DNA of 35,848 bases from Anaerolineae bacterium (lineage in GTDB: Bacteria; Chloroflexota; Anaerolineae; Anaerolineales; E44-bin32): NCBI GenBank assembly GCA_011174825.1, contig DUEZ01000084.1:1-35848 (forward strand). The letters are read 5' to 3'. A model generated the notes under the pieces. The model was not told where the DNA came from. It did not search any database and worked only from the letters and a program-made list of their open reading frames with translations. Shown here one piece after another: positions 1 through 8,661 of the stretch. Position numbers and translations under genes: made by a program. Each line of letters opens with the position of its first letter. Within the stretch, counting starts at the first letter, position 1.

Positions 1-2171
1 CGAATATTGCCATGGATTTCAACAAGGTCGCCTGGGGATGCGCTGATTTCAAGTTCGCGACTTAGAATAAATAAACCCTCAGAGGTAACAGGATCGTCAT
101 CCACCTCGGTGGATTGGATAAAAAACCCTTCCAGGGCAGGGAAAACGCCAGTTACGACGCCAGTCGTGGTAGCCTCGTCCAAAACGTAGGGCGAGCTACT
201 TCCCGTCCCCTGAATGGCCCAAATGGGCACGCTGGTGCCAACAAAGACTCGCCATGGTTCAGCCACTAGGATATCAACGCCTTCAATCCCGCTAACAGCA
301 TGGCTGCCAATCGTGATCTGATCCTCTGTTCCTGTCACACTTAAATCGAATGAGACACTTACACTCCCTCCGTCGCTTTCAAGCTCGGATACCTGCCAGA
401 CAATTTCATCACCACTTCTCGAACCGTTCTCGTCGATCTTCTCCAAGCGAGCACCGCTGGGAGGTAATACAGCCGTTATCGTTAAATCTTCTACGAGCGT
501 TGGGCTATGATTCGTGGCTGTGAGTGTTACAGGCAAAGTCTCCCCAGGCAGGATCGTGTTCGGAGCTTCTGTGTCAAGGATGATGACCGGAGGGAATATC
601 TCTTGAAGGTCAGATTGCAGGCGAGGATATAATAGAACACTTCCATCACGCAGGTCCAATATCCCTGTAGCCATGTAGTTGTGCCCGAGTTGGATTTTCT
701 CGACACTCATCTCGGTGAGTTTATCAACGTACAGGCTCAGCAGATTTCCTTCTTCGTCGGTAAGATCAATCTCATAACTGTAACTGAACTCCTCCACACG
801 TGTGACATTTCCCTCAACCTGCACCAATCGACCGGGTAATGTCTCTGTGTCATATACGGCTTGACGAATGCTGGCTTGTGTAAGCGGTGGTTCTGTGTCC
901 ATAGAAGGAGAGATGACTTCGATGTCCCCTGGTACAACATTAGGGATGATCTCTATGGAATCTCGATAAGGTTCAACGACGCCCTTGACCCTAACGCGGG
1001 CTCCAATAGGAACATCCACCTCACCCTCACCACCGATAACATAAACTTGTAATCCGCCGGTTTCGTCCTCAAGATAAAACTTTACATTTCCAGATCCAGC
1101 GTAGGACCCCCCGGTGTACATTGTAGCAATGCCTTCCACGGATAACTCTGCATTCAATAACCCACGTGCTGTCCCAATAGGGATGACCCCACCCTCACTG
1201 CGCGTATGGACCGGATCAGAAAAATATGCGATCGGTGAATCTCCTACACGGGCAAGGAATATCTCAACCGAAAAATCAAGGTATGCCCATGGCGTGGTTA
1301 CGGAGAACGACTCTGTACGTTCTTCACGAGGAGCGAGCCGCTCCACACTCCAGAACAATGTTGACTCCTGCTGCTCGATCGATTCTGGTAAAGATTGCAA
1401 GATGAGCTCGTTTGGCAACCTGAGCTCTGCGACGATATTCTCCAATTTCAGATCTGTCTCATTCGTGATGGATAGGTGATAATCAAAGCCACTTCCGGGT
1501 TCAACAGTCTCCGGGGCCTGTAGCTGAAGACGAATGAGTTGGTCGAAGAACGGTGTGGGTTCGCTACCGGTGTTTTGAGGATCGGGTGAGAAGCAGATTT
1601 GGAAATCATCCTTATTGTTGTTCGTGTCCTGGTAATTCCCGGACTCTCCTCCGGGTCCTCGTTCTAATGACATTCCATTCTCAGGAATAGCGGCCGGATC
1701 GCCTTCTGTAAATAGCTTGGGGGCATTTCCCCAACCAAGAGCATCCACAGTTTCGCCTTGAGCATCACGCAACAGCAGACCGCCTCCGGAGGTATTTAAA
1801 GATTGGGTAAAAGATATATTGGGCATGAGGTCCACGTCCTCGCCCTCTCGGACGAGTAAATAATGTCCTTGTCCTGGAATAAGAGCGGGGTTCAGCCACT
1901 GATAAACCAACAAATCCTCATCGCTTGTTGGCAAGCGATACCAGAGTGAGTAGCCTTGCAAGGATAAGGGAATATCTCCAGCATTGTAGAGTTCAATGAA
2001 CTCGAAGTTATTGTTCCCGACGTCCCCTGTGATGACCTCGCTGATCAATGCTTTCGGTGGTGCCAAAGGCGTTGGTTCTTGAGTCAGCGTTGGTTCTAAA
2101 GGAGGCGCTTTTTGGCATCCGCTGAGAACGAGAAAGCTGATCAGGATGAGTAGGATCTTTTGTTTATTCAT
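1..2171 (-). CDS. Lipoprotein with lamin-tail and OB-fold modules, ExeM/NucH-like (3' end outside window)
   Basis: An uninterrupted minus-strand frame runs from ATG at 2171 off the left edge, giving at least 723 codons. The protein starts with a lipoprotein signal (MNKQKILLILISFLVLSGC), so it is lipid-anchored outside the membrane. After a Pro/Thr linker, residues about 38-160 look like a lamin-tail domain (LISEV, FEFIELYN, GDIPLSLQGYSL). Next come DUF11-like beta repeats (residues about 190-290 and 510-620) and OB-fold-like segments. The last visible part (EGFFIQ, then GLFIL, then GDLVEIHGN) matches the OB-fold that precedes the endonuclease domain in ExeM/NucH extracellular nucleases. The catalytic endonuclease/exonuclease/phosphatase domain, if present, lies outside the window, so nuclease activity is only inferred. 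A GAGG ribosome site sits just upstream of the ATG. The gene is divergent from the DHH gene. Confidence 0.75.
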   Translation of the reverse strand, partial: MNKQKILLILISFLVLSGCQKAPPLEPTLTQEPTPLAPPKALISEVITGDVGNNNFEFIELYNAGDIPLSLQGYSLWYRLPTSDEDLLVYQWLNPALIPGQGHYLLVREGEDVDLMPNISFTQSLNTSGGGLLLRDAQGETVDALGWGNAPKLFTEGDPAAIPENGMSLERGPGGESGNYQDTNNNKDDFQICFSPDPQNTGSEPTPFFDQLIRLQLQAPETVEPGSGFDYHLSITNETDLKLENIVAELRLPNELILQSLPESIEQQESTLFWSVERLAPREERTESFSVTTPWAYLDFSVEIFLARVGDSPIAYFSDPVHTRSEGGVIPIGTARGLLNAELSVEGIATMYTGGSYAGSGNVKFYLEDETGGLQVYVIGGEGEVDVPIGARVRVKGVVEPYRDSIEIIPNVVPGDIEVISPSMDTEPPLTQASIRQAVYDTETLPGRLVQVEGNVTRVEEFSYSYEIDLTDEEGNLLSLYVDKLTEMSVEKIQLGHNYMATGILDLRDGSVLLYPRLQSDLQEIFPPVIILDTEAPNTILPGETLPVTLTATNHSPTLVEDLTITAVLPPSGARLEKIDENGSRSGDEIVWQVSELESDGGSVSVSFDLSVTGTEDQITIGSHAVSGIEGVDILVAEPWRVFVGTSVPIWAIQGTGSSSPYVLDEATTTGVVTGVFPALEGFFIQSTEVDDDPVTSEGLFILSRELEISASPGDLVEIHGNI

Positions 2172-2418
2172 ATTGCCTCGTGGAATAGTATCTATTTAGG
2201 GACAAGATGTTGATTGCTTGAGCTGTGCCGCATAACCACATCAGTCATCATGTGGTATATCACGCTTTCACGCTTCAATGTTACCCTATCTTTACGATCA
2301 AGGACAAACTCAATGCTCATCGATGAGATCTGCTTTCGCTGAGTCTTTGATCCTGGTTGATAACCATCGATTACTTTTCCTGGTACACTGATCCCTCACT
2401 TTCACTGGAGTTTTATCA
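2172..2418. other. Divergent intergenic region with a short heptamer trace
   Basis: This 247-bp spacer separates two divergent genes and must hold both promoters, but I see no convincing -35/-10 pair. Around 2258-2275 it carries cacgctt twice, the same heptamer that forms the arrays at 3402-3471 and 35819-35848. A GGAG site at 2407-2410 serves the plus-strand gene. Confidence 0.4.
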
Positions 2419-3312
2419 ATGAACCCATCGAAAAAAGATCAATTGCGAGAGGGAGATCCTGGAATTCTCTGCCTCTACCATGACGATGCGGACGGACGAT
2501 GTTCGGCAGCAATCGTAAGGCGGTTTTTTAGATCATCGGTTAGATTACAAGCTATCGACTACGGCGATCCTCTCCCATGGGAGGTCATCGAGGCAGCCGA
2601 CAAGCTCGTTATCGTGGATTTCTCGCTGCCTTTAGAAGATATGCGTCGGGCACAGAAGACCTCCGAGTTGGTGTGGATCGATCATCATAAGACGGCTCTT
2701 GACGGTCTCTCAGAGCTGCAGGATATCCCCGGTCTTCGAAGTTTGGATGAGGCAGCCTGTGTGCTCACATGGCGAACGTTCTACCCAGATCAGCCCCTTC
2801 CCAAAGCAGTCGTTTATATTGGTGATCGAGACATCTGGCGGCTCGCTTATGCTGCCTCTGCGCCCTTCAGCGATGGGCTTCATCAAGAAGATACCAGACC
2901 GTGGAATGATGAGTTATGGAAACCGTTGCTCGATGACGAGACAGATCGTGTCGAAGACTTAATACGGCGGGGGACGGTCTTGCACCAGGCGCGAGTACGC
3001 AGGATAAATCGGCAGATTAAACGCTACGGCTTCGAGGTGACCTTCGAAGGCCACCGCACATTGGCTATCAATGCCCGAGGTAGCGGAGAGATGGGAGCGC
3101 TGATCCGCCAGCTAGGATACGAGATCGGTTATTGCTACATCGAAGCGGAACAAAACGGTGAATTAAAGACCTTTGTCACACTCTATTCGGATCGCGTGGA
3201 CGTATCTGAGATCGCCCGCAAGTTCGGTGGCGGTGGGCATGCAGGTGCGGCTGGATTTTCGATCGAACGTGCGGGAAGCCCCTTTCCTCCACAACCTCGG
3301 GTTGAAAGATAA
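2419..3312 (+). CDS. DHH/DHHA1-family phosphoesterase
   Basis: The 297-residue protein has the full motif set of the DHH superfamily. These are HDDADGRCSA at residues 21-30 (metal-binding DxD), VDFS near 75, DHHKTA near 89, GDRD near 132, and the C-terminal DHHA1 signature GGGGHAGAAGF near 275. Family members hydrolyse phosphodiester bonds in short RNAs (NrnA/NrnB), cyclic dinucleotides, pApA or polyphosphate. The single-domain soluble architecture with DHHA1 favours an NrnB-like oligoribonuclease or a related cytoplasmic phosphodiesterase; sequence alone does not fix the substrate. GGAG lies 8 nt before the ATG. It is one of only two plus-strand genes and appears monocistronic. Confidence 0.85.
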   Translation: MNPSKKDQLREGDPGILCLYHDDADGRCSAAIVRRFFRSSVRLQAIDYGDPLPWEVIEAADKLVIVDFSLPLEDMRRAQKTSELVWIDHHKTALDGLSELQDIPGLRSLDEAACVLTWRTFYPDQPLPKAVVYIGDRDIWRLAYAASAPFSDGLHQEDTRPWNDELWKPLLDDETDRVEDLIRRGTVLHQARVRRINRQIKRYGFEVTFEGHRTLAINARGSGEMGALIRQLGYEIGYCYIEAEQNGELKTFVTLYSDRVDVSEIARKFGGGGHAGAAGFSIERAGSPFPPQPRVER

Positions 3313-3340
3313 TCCCCAAAGCTACACAGGATAATAGCCA

Positions 3341-3471
3341 CAAGCTGCAGGCTTCAAGCTCCAAGCGACAGGCTTCAAGTCGCAAGTCGCACATCAGCTT
3401 TCACGCATCACGCTTCACGTTTCACGCTTCACGTTTCACACATCACGCTTCACGTTTCACGCTTCACGTAT
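3341..3471. repeat. Heptanucleotide tandem array (two blocks)
   Basis: Eight 7-bp units of the type caagctg/caggctt/caagtcg fill 3341-3396. A 5-nt break follows, and ten units of the type cacgctt/cacgttt fill 3402-3471. The period is exactly 7 throughout each block and all units begin with CA. A second array with the same order of unit types starts at 35757. It lies between the convergent DHH and deacetylase genes. Confidence 0.85.
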
Positions 3472-3482
3472 CAAGGCAGCGT

Positions 3483-4208
3483 TCACTCCCCGGCGTCTTG
3501 AGAATCCACCAGTTCCGACAACGTCACGACCTTATATCCTCGGCGCGCAAGCTCGGGTAAGACCGCATCCAGTGCAGCGGCCGTACGCGCACCGCGAGAT
3601 CCGTAGTCGTGAAGCACAATGACCGAACCAGGCTGTATCTTCCAAAGGACATAGCGGGTGATGAACCAAGAGGATCCAATCTGTGGGTCAAATGGGTAGA
3701 CAGAGCCTAATGCACAGGTATAGCCATACTCGTGTAGGGTTGAAAGCATCGTCTCGTTGTACCAGCCCGATCCCGGGCGGAACCAACGAACATCGGCAAA
3801 CTTCATAAGTTCCTCGTCCGACTCGACCAGTTGCCGTTCAAACTCACTCGAGTCCAGCATGATGCTTGGATAATCGTTTAGTAAATGGTTCGCCAGTTCA
3901 TGACCCTCATCGATCATACGCTGTACCAGTTCCTCGTTACCCGGAATTCGACTTGTGATCAAGAAGAAGGTAGCCTTCGCCCCATGACGATTTAGGCTCT
4001 CAAGGATTTTTGGCGTCTCAAGAAGATCCGGTCCATCGTCAATGGTCAGCGCGACCAACAACTCTCGGGTGTCAATGGAATAGACAACTTCCGGTGATCG
4101 TTTACGTAATTGAGCGACGACCCATTCTGGTTCCAGCAAAATTAACGCTCCGATGAAAAACATTAAGATAACGAGCGACCCAATGGTAAGGGCTAGGCGT
4201 GTTGACAT
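3483..4208 (-). CDS. Membrane-anchored polysaccharide deacetylase (NodB domain)
   Basis: The 241-residue protein begins with one transmembrane segment (about residues 6-25) and then a NodB-type carbohydrate esterase 4 domain. Visible motifs are TIDDGPD at 55-61 (general-base and metal Asp), NHLLND at 107-112 (metal His; the usual second His position holds Asp), WFRPGSGWYN (motif 3) and VIVLHDYG (motif 5 with the general-acid His). The family removes N- or O-acetyl groups from peptidoglycan, chitin-like or exopolysaccharide chains, so this enzyme probably acts on the cell surface. The ATG at 4208 has no clear ribosome site. A MITE-like repeat begins only about 11 nt upstream and may have replaced the original leader. 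Confidence 0.85.
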   Translation of the reverse strand: MSTRLALTIGSLVILMFFIGALILLEPEWVVAQLRKRSPEVVYSIDTRELLVALTIDDGPDLLETPKILESLNRHGAKATFFLITSRIPGNEELVQRMIDEGHELANHLLNDYPSIMLDSSEFERQLVESDEELMKFADVRWFRPGSGWYNETMLSTLHEYGYTCALGSVYPFDPQIGSSWFITRYVLWKIQPGSVIVLHDYGSRGARTAAALDAVLPELARRGYKVVTLSELVDSQDAGE

Positions 4209-4218
4209 GTAAGTGTTA

Positions 4219-4346
4219 TATCCACTGAATCTACCGAAAAAAGGCCAACCGCGAGAGGAGGACCGGCATATGTGGGTATGTGGGCTTCGCCCTCACACCC
4301 ACATATACCTCTCCCTGCTCCTCGCGTGTTTTTTTCAGTGCACTCA
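4219..4346. repeat. MITE-like inverted-repeat element, copy 1
   Basis: The element has terminal TCCACTGA...GAAAAAA and TTTTTTTCAGTGCACT arms and an internal arm with CCAACCGCGAGAGGAGGA. Its central hairpin is 18 bp with two mismatches and a TTC loop (about 4268-4306). It is the reverse-orientation relative of the element at 11883-12001, with both outer and inner arms matching. It has no coding capacity. It ends about 11 nt from the deacetylase start codon, in the spacer behind the hydrolase-ligase gene. Confidence 0.75.
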
Positions 4347-4454
4347 TCCACTTCGTTTATAGAATGAAATTGTACCGACCTGGCTCGACTTTGGGTATGG
4401 TACTTTTCACCATATCCACGTATGTTGGATCGGTTCTCCTCTTCACTTAATCCC

Positions 4455-6956
4455 CTACTCGACCAGCATCCGGCGCAAGACTTTACCGACAAAGGACTTC
4501 GGAAGTTCCTCACGGAACTCGATGTCCCAGGGCACTGCGTATTCGTCGAGGCGCTGCCGGCAAAGATCGAGCAGCTCTTCTTTGGTGAGTTTGGTGCCCG
4601 GGCGCGGTACGACGAAAGCCTTGACACGCTGGCCAGCCATATCACCTTCAACACCCACGACTGCGACTTCCATGACGTTGCTGTTTTCATAGAGAACTTC
4701 TTCCACGTCCCTCGGGTAAACACTATATTCCCCAGCCATGATCGTATCCCGCTTGCGGCTGATGATCTGAAAGTAACCATCGGCGTCCATAACCGCCACA
4801 TCGCCGGTATAGAGCCATCCGTCTTTTAAGGATGACTCATCGTCCTCTGAACTCTCCCCGCCCCAATATCCTGTCATGACCTGAGGTCCTTTGACCAACA
4901 ATTCGCCGATCTGTCCCACGGGTAGATCCTCACCCGTAATGATGTCCACGATCTTCGCATCGGTGTTGGGTATTGGAACGCCTATCGATCCGGCTCTACG
5001 CACCCCTTCGAAGGGATTGGCATGGGTGACCGGAGAGGCTTCCGTCAATCCATAGCCTTCAACCAAACGTCCATGCGTGAGCTTCTCGAAAGTCTCTTGT
5101 ACCTCGATGGGAAGGGGTGCCGCTCCGCTGATGCAGGCCTTGATCGAGGATAATCCATAAGAACGCACATTGGGAGCAGCGTTAATCGCCATGTAGATCG
5201 AGGGAACCCCGGGAAAGATCGTTGGTTTGTACCACTTAATATGCTGGAGCACCTGTTCCAACTCAAAGACCGTCAGCAGAACGATGGTCGCTCCCATGGC
5301 GATCGGGATGTTCATGGCGGTTGTCATGCCGTAACTATGGGTGAGCGGGATGACGGCGAGAAAGGTCTCCTCTCCCCAATGCGATTCGGGTATCCAATGC
5401 CGGGTCTGAAGCGCGTTAGCGACCAGGTTGGCATGGCTCAGGCAGACCCCCTTGGGTTCGCCGGTCGTGCCGGCTGTATAGAGAATCGCAGCCAGATCAT
5501 CGCTGGAAACCTCAATCTCGGGTGATTCCCTGGCGGCGTCCATCATCAATTGACTCATACGGTAACCAACTTTACCGAGATCAAGGTCGTCCCGCTTACC
5601 CAGGCCTGCGGCTTCCCAACGAGCGACGAGTTGTTTGTAGACGCGCGACGAAACGGCTTTGCTGATATCCGTCAGGATAACTTTCGCGGGCACATGTTTT
5701 TTCACGGCTTTTGCGAGCCCGCTAAAATCTTTTAACGTGACGATCACCTGGGTATCGGTTTGATTGATCTGTTCAAGGATCATCGCAGCGTCGGCGTCGG
5801 GATTAGGGAGCACTACCACCCCGCCAACTTTAAGCGTGCCATAGTAAGCGATGATCAGCTGCGGTATGTTAGGCAGGATCACCATCACGCGATCGCCGGG
5901 CTTAATGCCCAATCCATGCAAGGCGTGGGCAAATTGGTTCGCACGTCGATCAAGCTGATAGTAATTTATTTTAGAGCCATAAAAGATTGTCGCCGTTTTG
6001 TTCGGCACCCAACTCGCAGCGGTTTCCAGGAACTTATGCAGAGGCTGGCGAGGGATGGGAACCGAAGGGGGTGTGTGCTTCCCGTAGCTGTTCAACCATG
6101 GGCGATGAGCGAGCCGTCTCGATGGAACGCCTTGATCGCGCCAAGATATAGGCTTAGCCATGGCTTCTTTGCGGATAAAACGTTCGATGGCGCGATTGAC
6201 CGCCTGATGGCGCTCAATTTGTACCTTATGCTTTGAAGCACCAATATCAATCACCTCAGCTCCAGGCACCGCCTTGCACACATCTTCGAAAACCCAACGT
6301 GGAAAGTATCTGTCCCGTGCACCGGTGATGATGAGTGTGGGCGTGCGAATTTTCTTCAGTTGCTCCCATCCTTTCCACTTACGCATGTTGTTCAACATCA
6401 TGCGCTTCATCACGTGAATTTCAGCGTTCCAGCGCGGTCGGAACCTCCACCATGGTCGGAATGCTGCAGTGGGAATGCGAGAAGCAAGTGAGGCCGCTCG
6501 AGGGAGAGGATGTTCGCCTGCGGTAGAAATCAAGACCAGTTGCTCAAGTCTCTCCGGGTAAGCGACCGCATACTCAACACAGATTGAGCCACCAAAGGAA
6601 TGACCAACCAGAACGAACTTCTCCGGGAAATCGAGTGCGTCTGTGATCGCATCTAGATCAGCTACCAGTTCCGGCATGGTGTACTGGCTAAAGGGGGCGT
6701 CACTTTGACCGTGCCCGCGTAGATCAGGTACAACAACCCGATACGCATGCATGAAGTGGTTGATCTGATACTCCCATGTTTCAGCACAACCGGCATAGCC
6801 ATGGACGAAAACGAGGGTTTTTTCCGCACCTTCTGGCCAAATGTCGATCACACTCAGCGCCATATCTGCCAGACCACGGATCGGGACATCAACCCGATAA
6901 AGGTTAAAATCCAGTTGGATGTCCCGCTGCTTGAGTCCACGCAATTTTCTCTTCAT
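4455..6956 (-). CDS. Alpha/beta hydrolase fused to AMP-forming acyl-CoA synthetase
   Basis: The protein is about 833 residues with two complete enzymes. Residues 1-265 form an alpha/beta hydrolase: oxyanion region VHGYAG at 51-56, nucleophile elbow GHSFGG with Ser120, and probable Asp215 and His243. Residues about 300-833 form an ANL-superfamily ligase: P-loop YTAGTTGEPKG (493-503), GYGLTE, the YTGD motif, and PKSFVGK with the likely adenylation Lys825. The ligase half resembles fatty acyl-CoA synthetases; the hydrolase could release or pre-process its acyl substrate. The ATG at 6956 is preferred because GGAGG lies 5 nt upstream; an in-frame GTG exists at 6968. It follows the GrdB-like selenoprotein gene by 27 nt, so the two are probably co-transcribed. 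Confidence 0.85.
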   Translation of the reverse strand: MKRKLRGLKQRDIQLDFNLYRVDVPIRGLADMALSVIDIWPEGAEKTLVFVHGYAGCAETWEYQINHFMHAYRVVVPDLRGHGQSDAPFSQYTMPELVADLDAITDALDFPEKFVLVGHSFGGSICVEYAVAYPERLEQLVLISTAGEHPLPRAASLASRIPTAAFRPWWRFRPRWNAEIHVMKRMMLNNMRKWKGWEQLKKIRTPTLIITGARDRYFPRWVFEDVCKAVPGAEVIDIGASKHKVQIERHQAVNRAIERFIRKEAMAKPISWRDQGVPSRRLAHRPWLNSYGKHTPPSVPIPRQPLHKFLETAASWVPNKTATIFYGSKINYYQLDRRANQFAHALHGLGIKPGDRVMVILPNIPQLIIAYYGTLKVGGVVVLPNPDADAAMILEQINQTDTQVIVTLKDFSGLAKAVKKHVPAKVILTDISKAVSSRVYKQLVARWEAAGLGKRDDLDLGKVGYRMSQLMMDAARESPEIEVSSDDLAAILYTAGTTGEPKGVCLSHANLVANALQTRHWIPESHWGEETFLAVIPLTHSYGMTTAMNIPIAMGATIVLLTVFELEQVLQHIKWYKPTIFPGVPSIYMAINAAPNVRSYGLSSIKACISGAAPLPIEVQETFEKLTHGRLVEGYGLTEASPVTHANPFEGVRRAGSIGVPIPNTDAKIVDIITGEDLPVGQIGELLVKGPQVMTGYWGGESSEDDESSLKDGWLYTGDVAVMDADGYFQIISRKRDTIMAGEYSVYPRDVEEVLYENSNVMEVAVVGVEGDMAGQRVKAFVVPRPGTKLTKEELLDLCRQRLDEYAVPWDIEFREELPKSFVGKVLRRMLVE

Positions 6957-6983
6957 CTCTACCTCCACCCAGGGCTCGGCGAT

Positions 6984-7871
6984 CTACAATTTCTCTCCCC
7001 TTTTTTGGCGTAAGAGCTTGAGAACTTGGGGCGTCATGACCTCAATAATGGGTGACGGCTCTTTGGGCTGCCAATTGGCCTTCGCCTCATTCAAAGGCTC
7101 AGGCCAGGTTTCTGAAGAGTGAACGATCGAGCCTGGGGTGTCCTCCGTCTCTAGGACCTTCAAGGCTTGATCTATCACCCGCAATTGCTGATCAACATTA
7201 TGCGGTTGCCCAAGCGTATGACCGAAGGGGAACTCGACGGCTAACGTACGCGGTACGCCAACTTTTTCCGCCCAAAATGGCATCATCGTCACCATGATCG
7301 TGGAGAGACCGCTCGCTTCCAGCGTACGCGCCAGCACGGGCACGTTTTGGGCACAGTCAGGTCACGCGGGTGTGAGCAACACACAGTTCACCTCCTCAGC
7401 TTTGAACTTCTCTGCCACATCAAGGCCGTACGAATCCTGCCATGCGTTTGTATCCGGAGGAAAGCCCTGGTAGCCCATAAAGGAATAAGCACTCTCAGCC
7501 AATCCCGCGATCCTTCCCTCATCAACCAACTCACGGAACCGATGAATGGGCAGCAGGATGTTGACATCCTCCAACACCCCTTGTGTATTAATGTGCAAGT
7601 GACTCGCGCCCACATCGGATTGTTGTATATCGATCGGCAAGGTGCGATAGGTCGGATCGCCCCACTTTGGCTCGCGCTTTTCGCGCTCGATGTCAAATGG
7701 TGGCTCGACACCCTTATGATAAAGCCCGCCTGATGTGATCAACCCGAATTTGCATCCGCTTAAAGGACCTGGAAGAGGCGTCCAGGGAATGGGAAACTCA
7801 GGTTCGCGTTTTGTCATCTTGTAATAGGTCCCAATGATACGGGGCAGGAACTTAAAACTATCAACAGGCAT
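6984..7871 (-). CDS. GrdB/PrdB-family selenoprotein (in-frame TGA read as Sec170)
   Basis: Two abutting frames in the same phase, joined across TGA at 7362-7364, give one 295-residue protein of the glycine/sarcosine/betaine reductase selenoprotein B family. Upstream conserved pieces are LITSGGLYHKG, SHLHINTQGVLEDVN and SYGLDVAEKF. Downstream are VPVLARTLEASG and VPRTLAVEFPFGHTLG. The TGA falls in LLTPA-U-PDC, a UxxC redox motif at the place where family members carry Sec or Cys. A hairpin fitting the bacterial SECIS rules follows. The true stop is TAG at 6984. The ATG at 7871 has GGAG upstream; an in-frame TTG at 7883 is less likely. The reaction is unknown: true GrdB reduces glycine with partner subunits, none of which is nearby, so a thiol or selenol reductase role is inferred. 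Confidence 0.85.
7326..7345 (-). promoter_or_regulatory. bSECIS-like hairpin of the GrdB-like gene
   Basis: Seventeen nucleotides after the TGA (7364-7362) the transcript can form ACGTGCC / GGCGCGT, a 7-bp stem with one G-U pair. The 6-nt loop is CGTGCT. The loop begins 23 nt after the TGA and has G in its second position. This fits the published bacterial SECIS pattern of a short stem, an apical loop about 16-37 nt from UGA, and G within the first two loop bases. Confidence 0.6.
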
Positions 7872-8078
7872 TAGGCGCTCCAATGAAAATTCTACCTACA
7901 TCATACTCAGAACTGCACAGTCCCCTCATAATATTAACACCGACCCCTGAAGTCGTCCTCCACCCAATAACTCTTCCATACCGTGAAGGGATATATTGAT
8001 CAATTTCCAGAGGTCATAGGATCCATTTCGGATGACCGATCGGGGTAACCTCCTACTTTACTACAGGACAAGCGTGCC

Positions 8079-8255
8079 CTACAAACCTCTAAATAGCGTA
8101 GCAAACGCAAGGATGAGGAAAGCGATCGTCATCAACCAAAAACCTAACTCGGGATACGTGTCAAGAGGGATAATCCCCTGCTGCAAAAGGATCCCAATCA
8201 ACCCAAAAAGGACAGCGATCGACCAACTGATCGTCTTCGGAGGGGAAAGTCTCAT
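8079..8255 (-). CDS. Small two-helix membrane protein, unknown
   Basis: The 58-residue protein has two hydrophobic helices (about 11-27 and 38-55) joined by a short loop containing DTYPELGFW. The ATG at 8255 is chosen because AAAGGAGA lies about 9 nt upstream. The frame stays open further upstream, but that extension is not hydrophobic and looks random. I do not recognise the family. It sits between the two selenoprotein genes, divergent from the peroxiredoxin and upstream of the GrdB-like gene on the same strand. Any functional link is conjecture. Confidence 0.6.
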   Translation of the reverse strand: MRLSPPKTISWSIAVLFGLIGILLQQGIIPLDTYPELGFWLMTIAFLILAFATLFRGL

Positions 8256-8661
8256 CGCACAGTTCTCCTTTCTTGGAAATGGATAAAACGGGCTTGCGCT
8301 GAGGGCTCCATAGTACCTTGTGCCTCGAATGCTTAGGTCGCGCAATATCGTTAGCGAAAAGGACTTAAGATCATCAAAGAATCTGATTCGTACCATTCTA
8401 ATCGACCGTCAAGGAAACGCAACGCAACAGTTCCAAAACTATGAAACGGATCGCACAACTAGACCGCACAATCCCAAGATGTCCCTGCAAATGGGTACGT
8501 GCCTCCTGGTGAGGGTTTTGCCTTCAGGGATATACCTAACAAGCACATATCATCTTCAGCCTCCATCTGAGACAATCTTTAGTGTCACCAAAATATTAAG
8601 ACCAAAATAGGGTAAAATCAAAGATATTCGAAAGATAATACTCATTGGAGGAGGCTTACGG
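8256..8661. other. Divergent spacer, nothing recognised
   Basis: This 406-bp, comparatively AT-rich region separates the minus-strand small membrane gene from the plus-strand peroxiredoxin. It should contain their divergent promoters. Short open frames inside it have no ribosome site and no recognisable composition, so none is called. A strong GGAGGAGG site at 8647-8654 belongs to the peroxiredoxin. Confidence 0.4.

Noticed and set aside
3341..3471. CRISPR array
   Set aside because: Units are 7 bp, contiguous and lack spacers.
4455..6956. OleBC-type olefin/beta-lactone fusion
   Set aside because: The hydrolase nucleophile is Ser in GHSFGG rather than the OleB-type Asp, and the ligase carries fatty acyl-CoA synthetase signatures; no OleA or OleD lies nearby.
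6984..7871. GrdB-like pseudogene with a nonsense mutation
   Set aside because: The only stop is TGA at the catalytic position, both halves are conserved, a SECIS-like hairpin follows, and a second gene nearby shows the same pattern.
8320..8610. 96-residue plus-strand frame upstream of the peroxiredoxin
   Set aside because: No ribosome site, no recognisable composition, and it sits where the divergent promoters must be.
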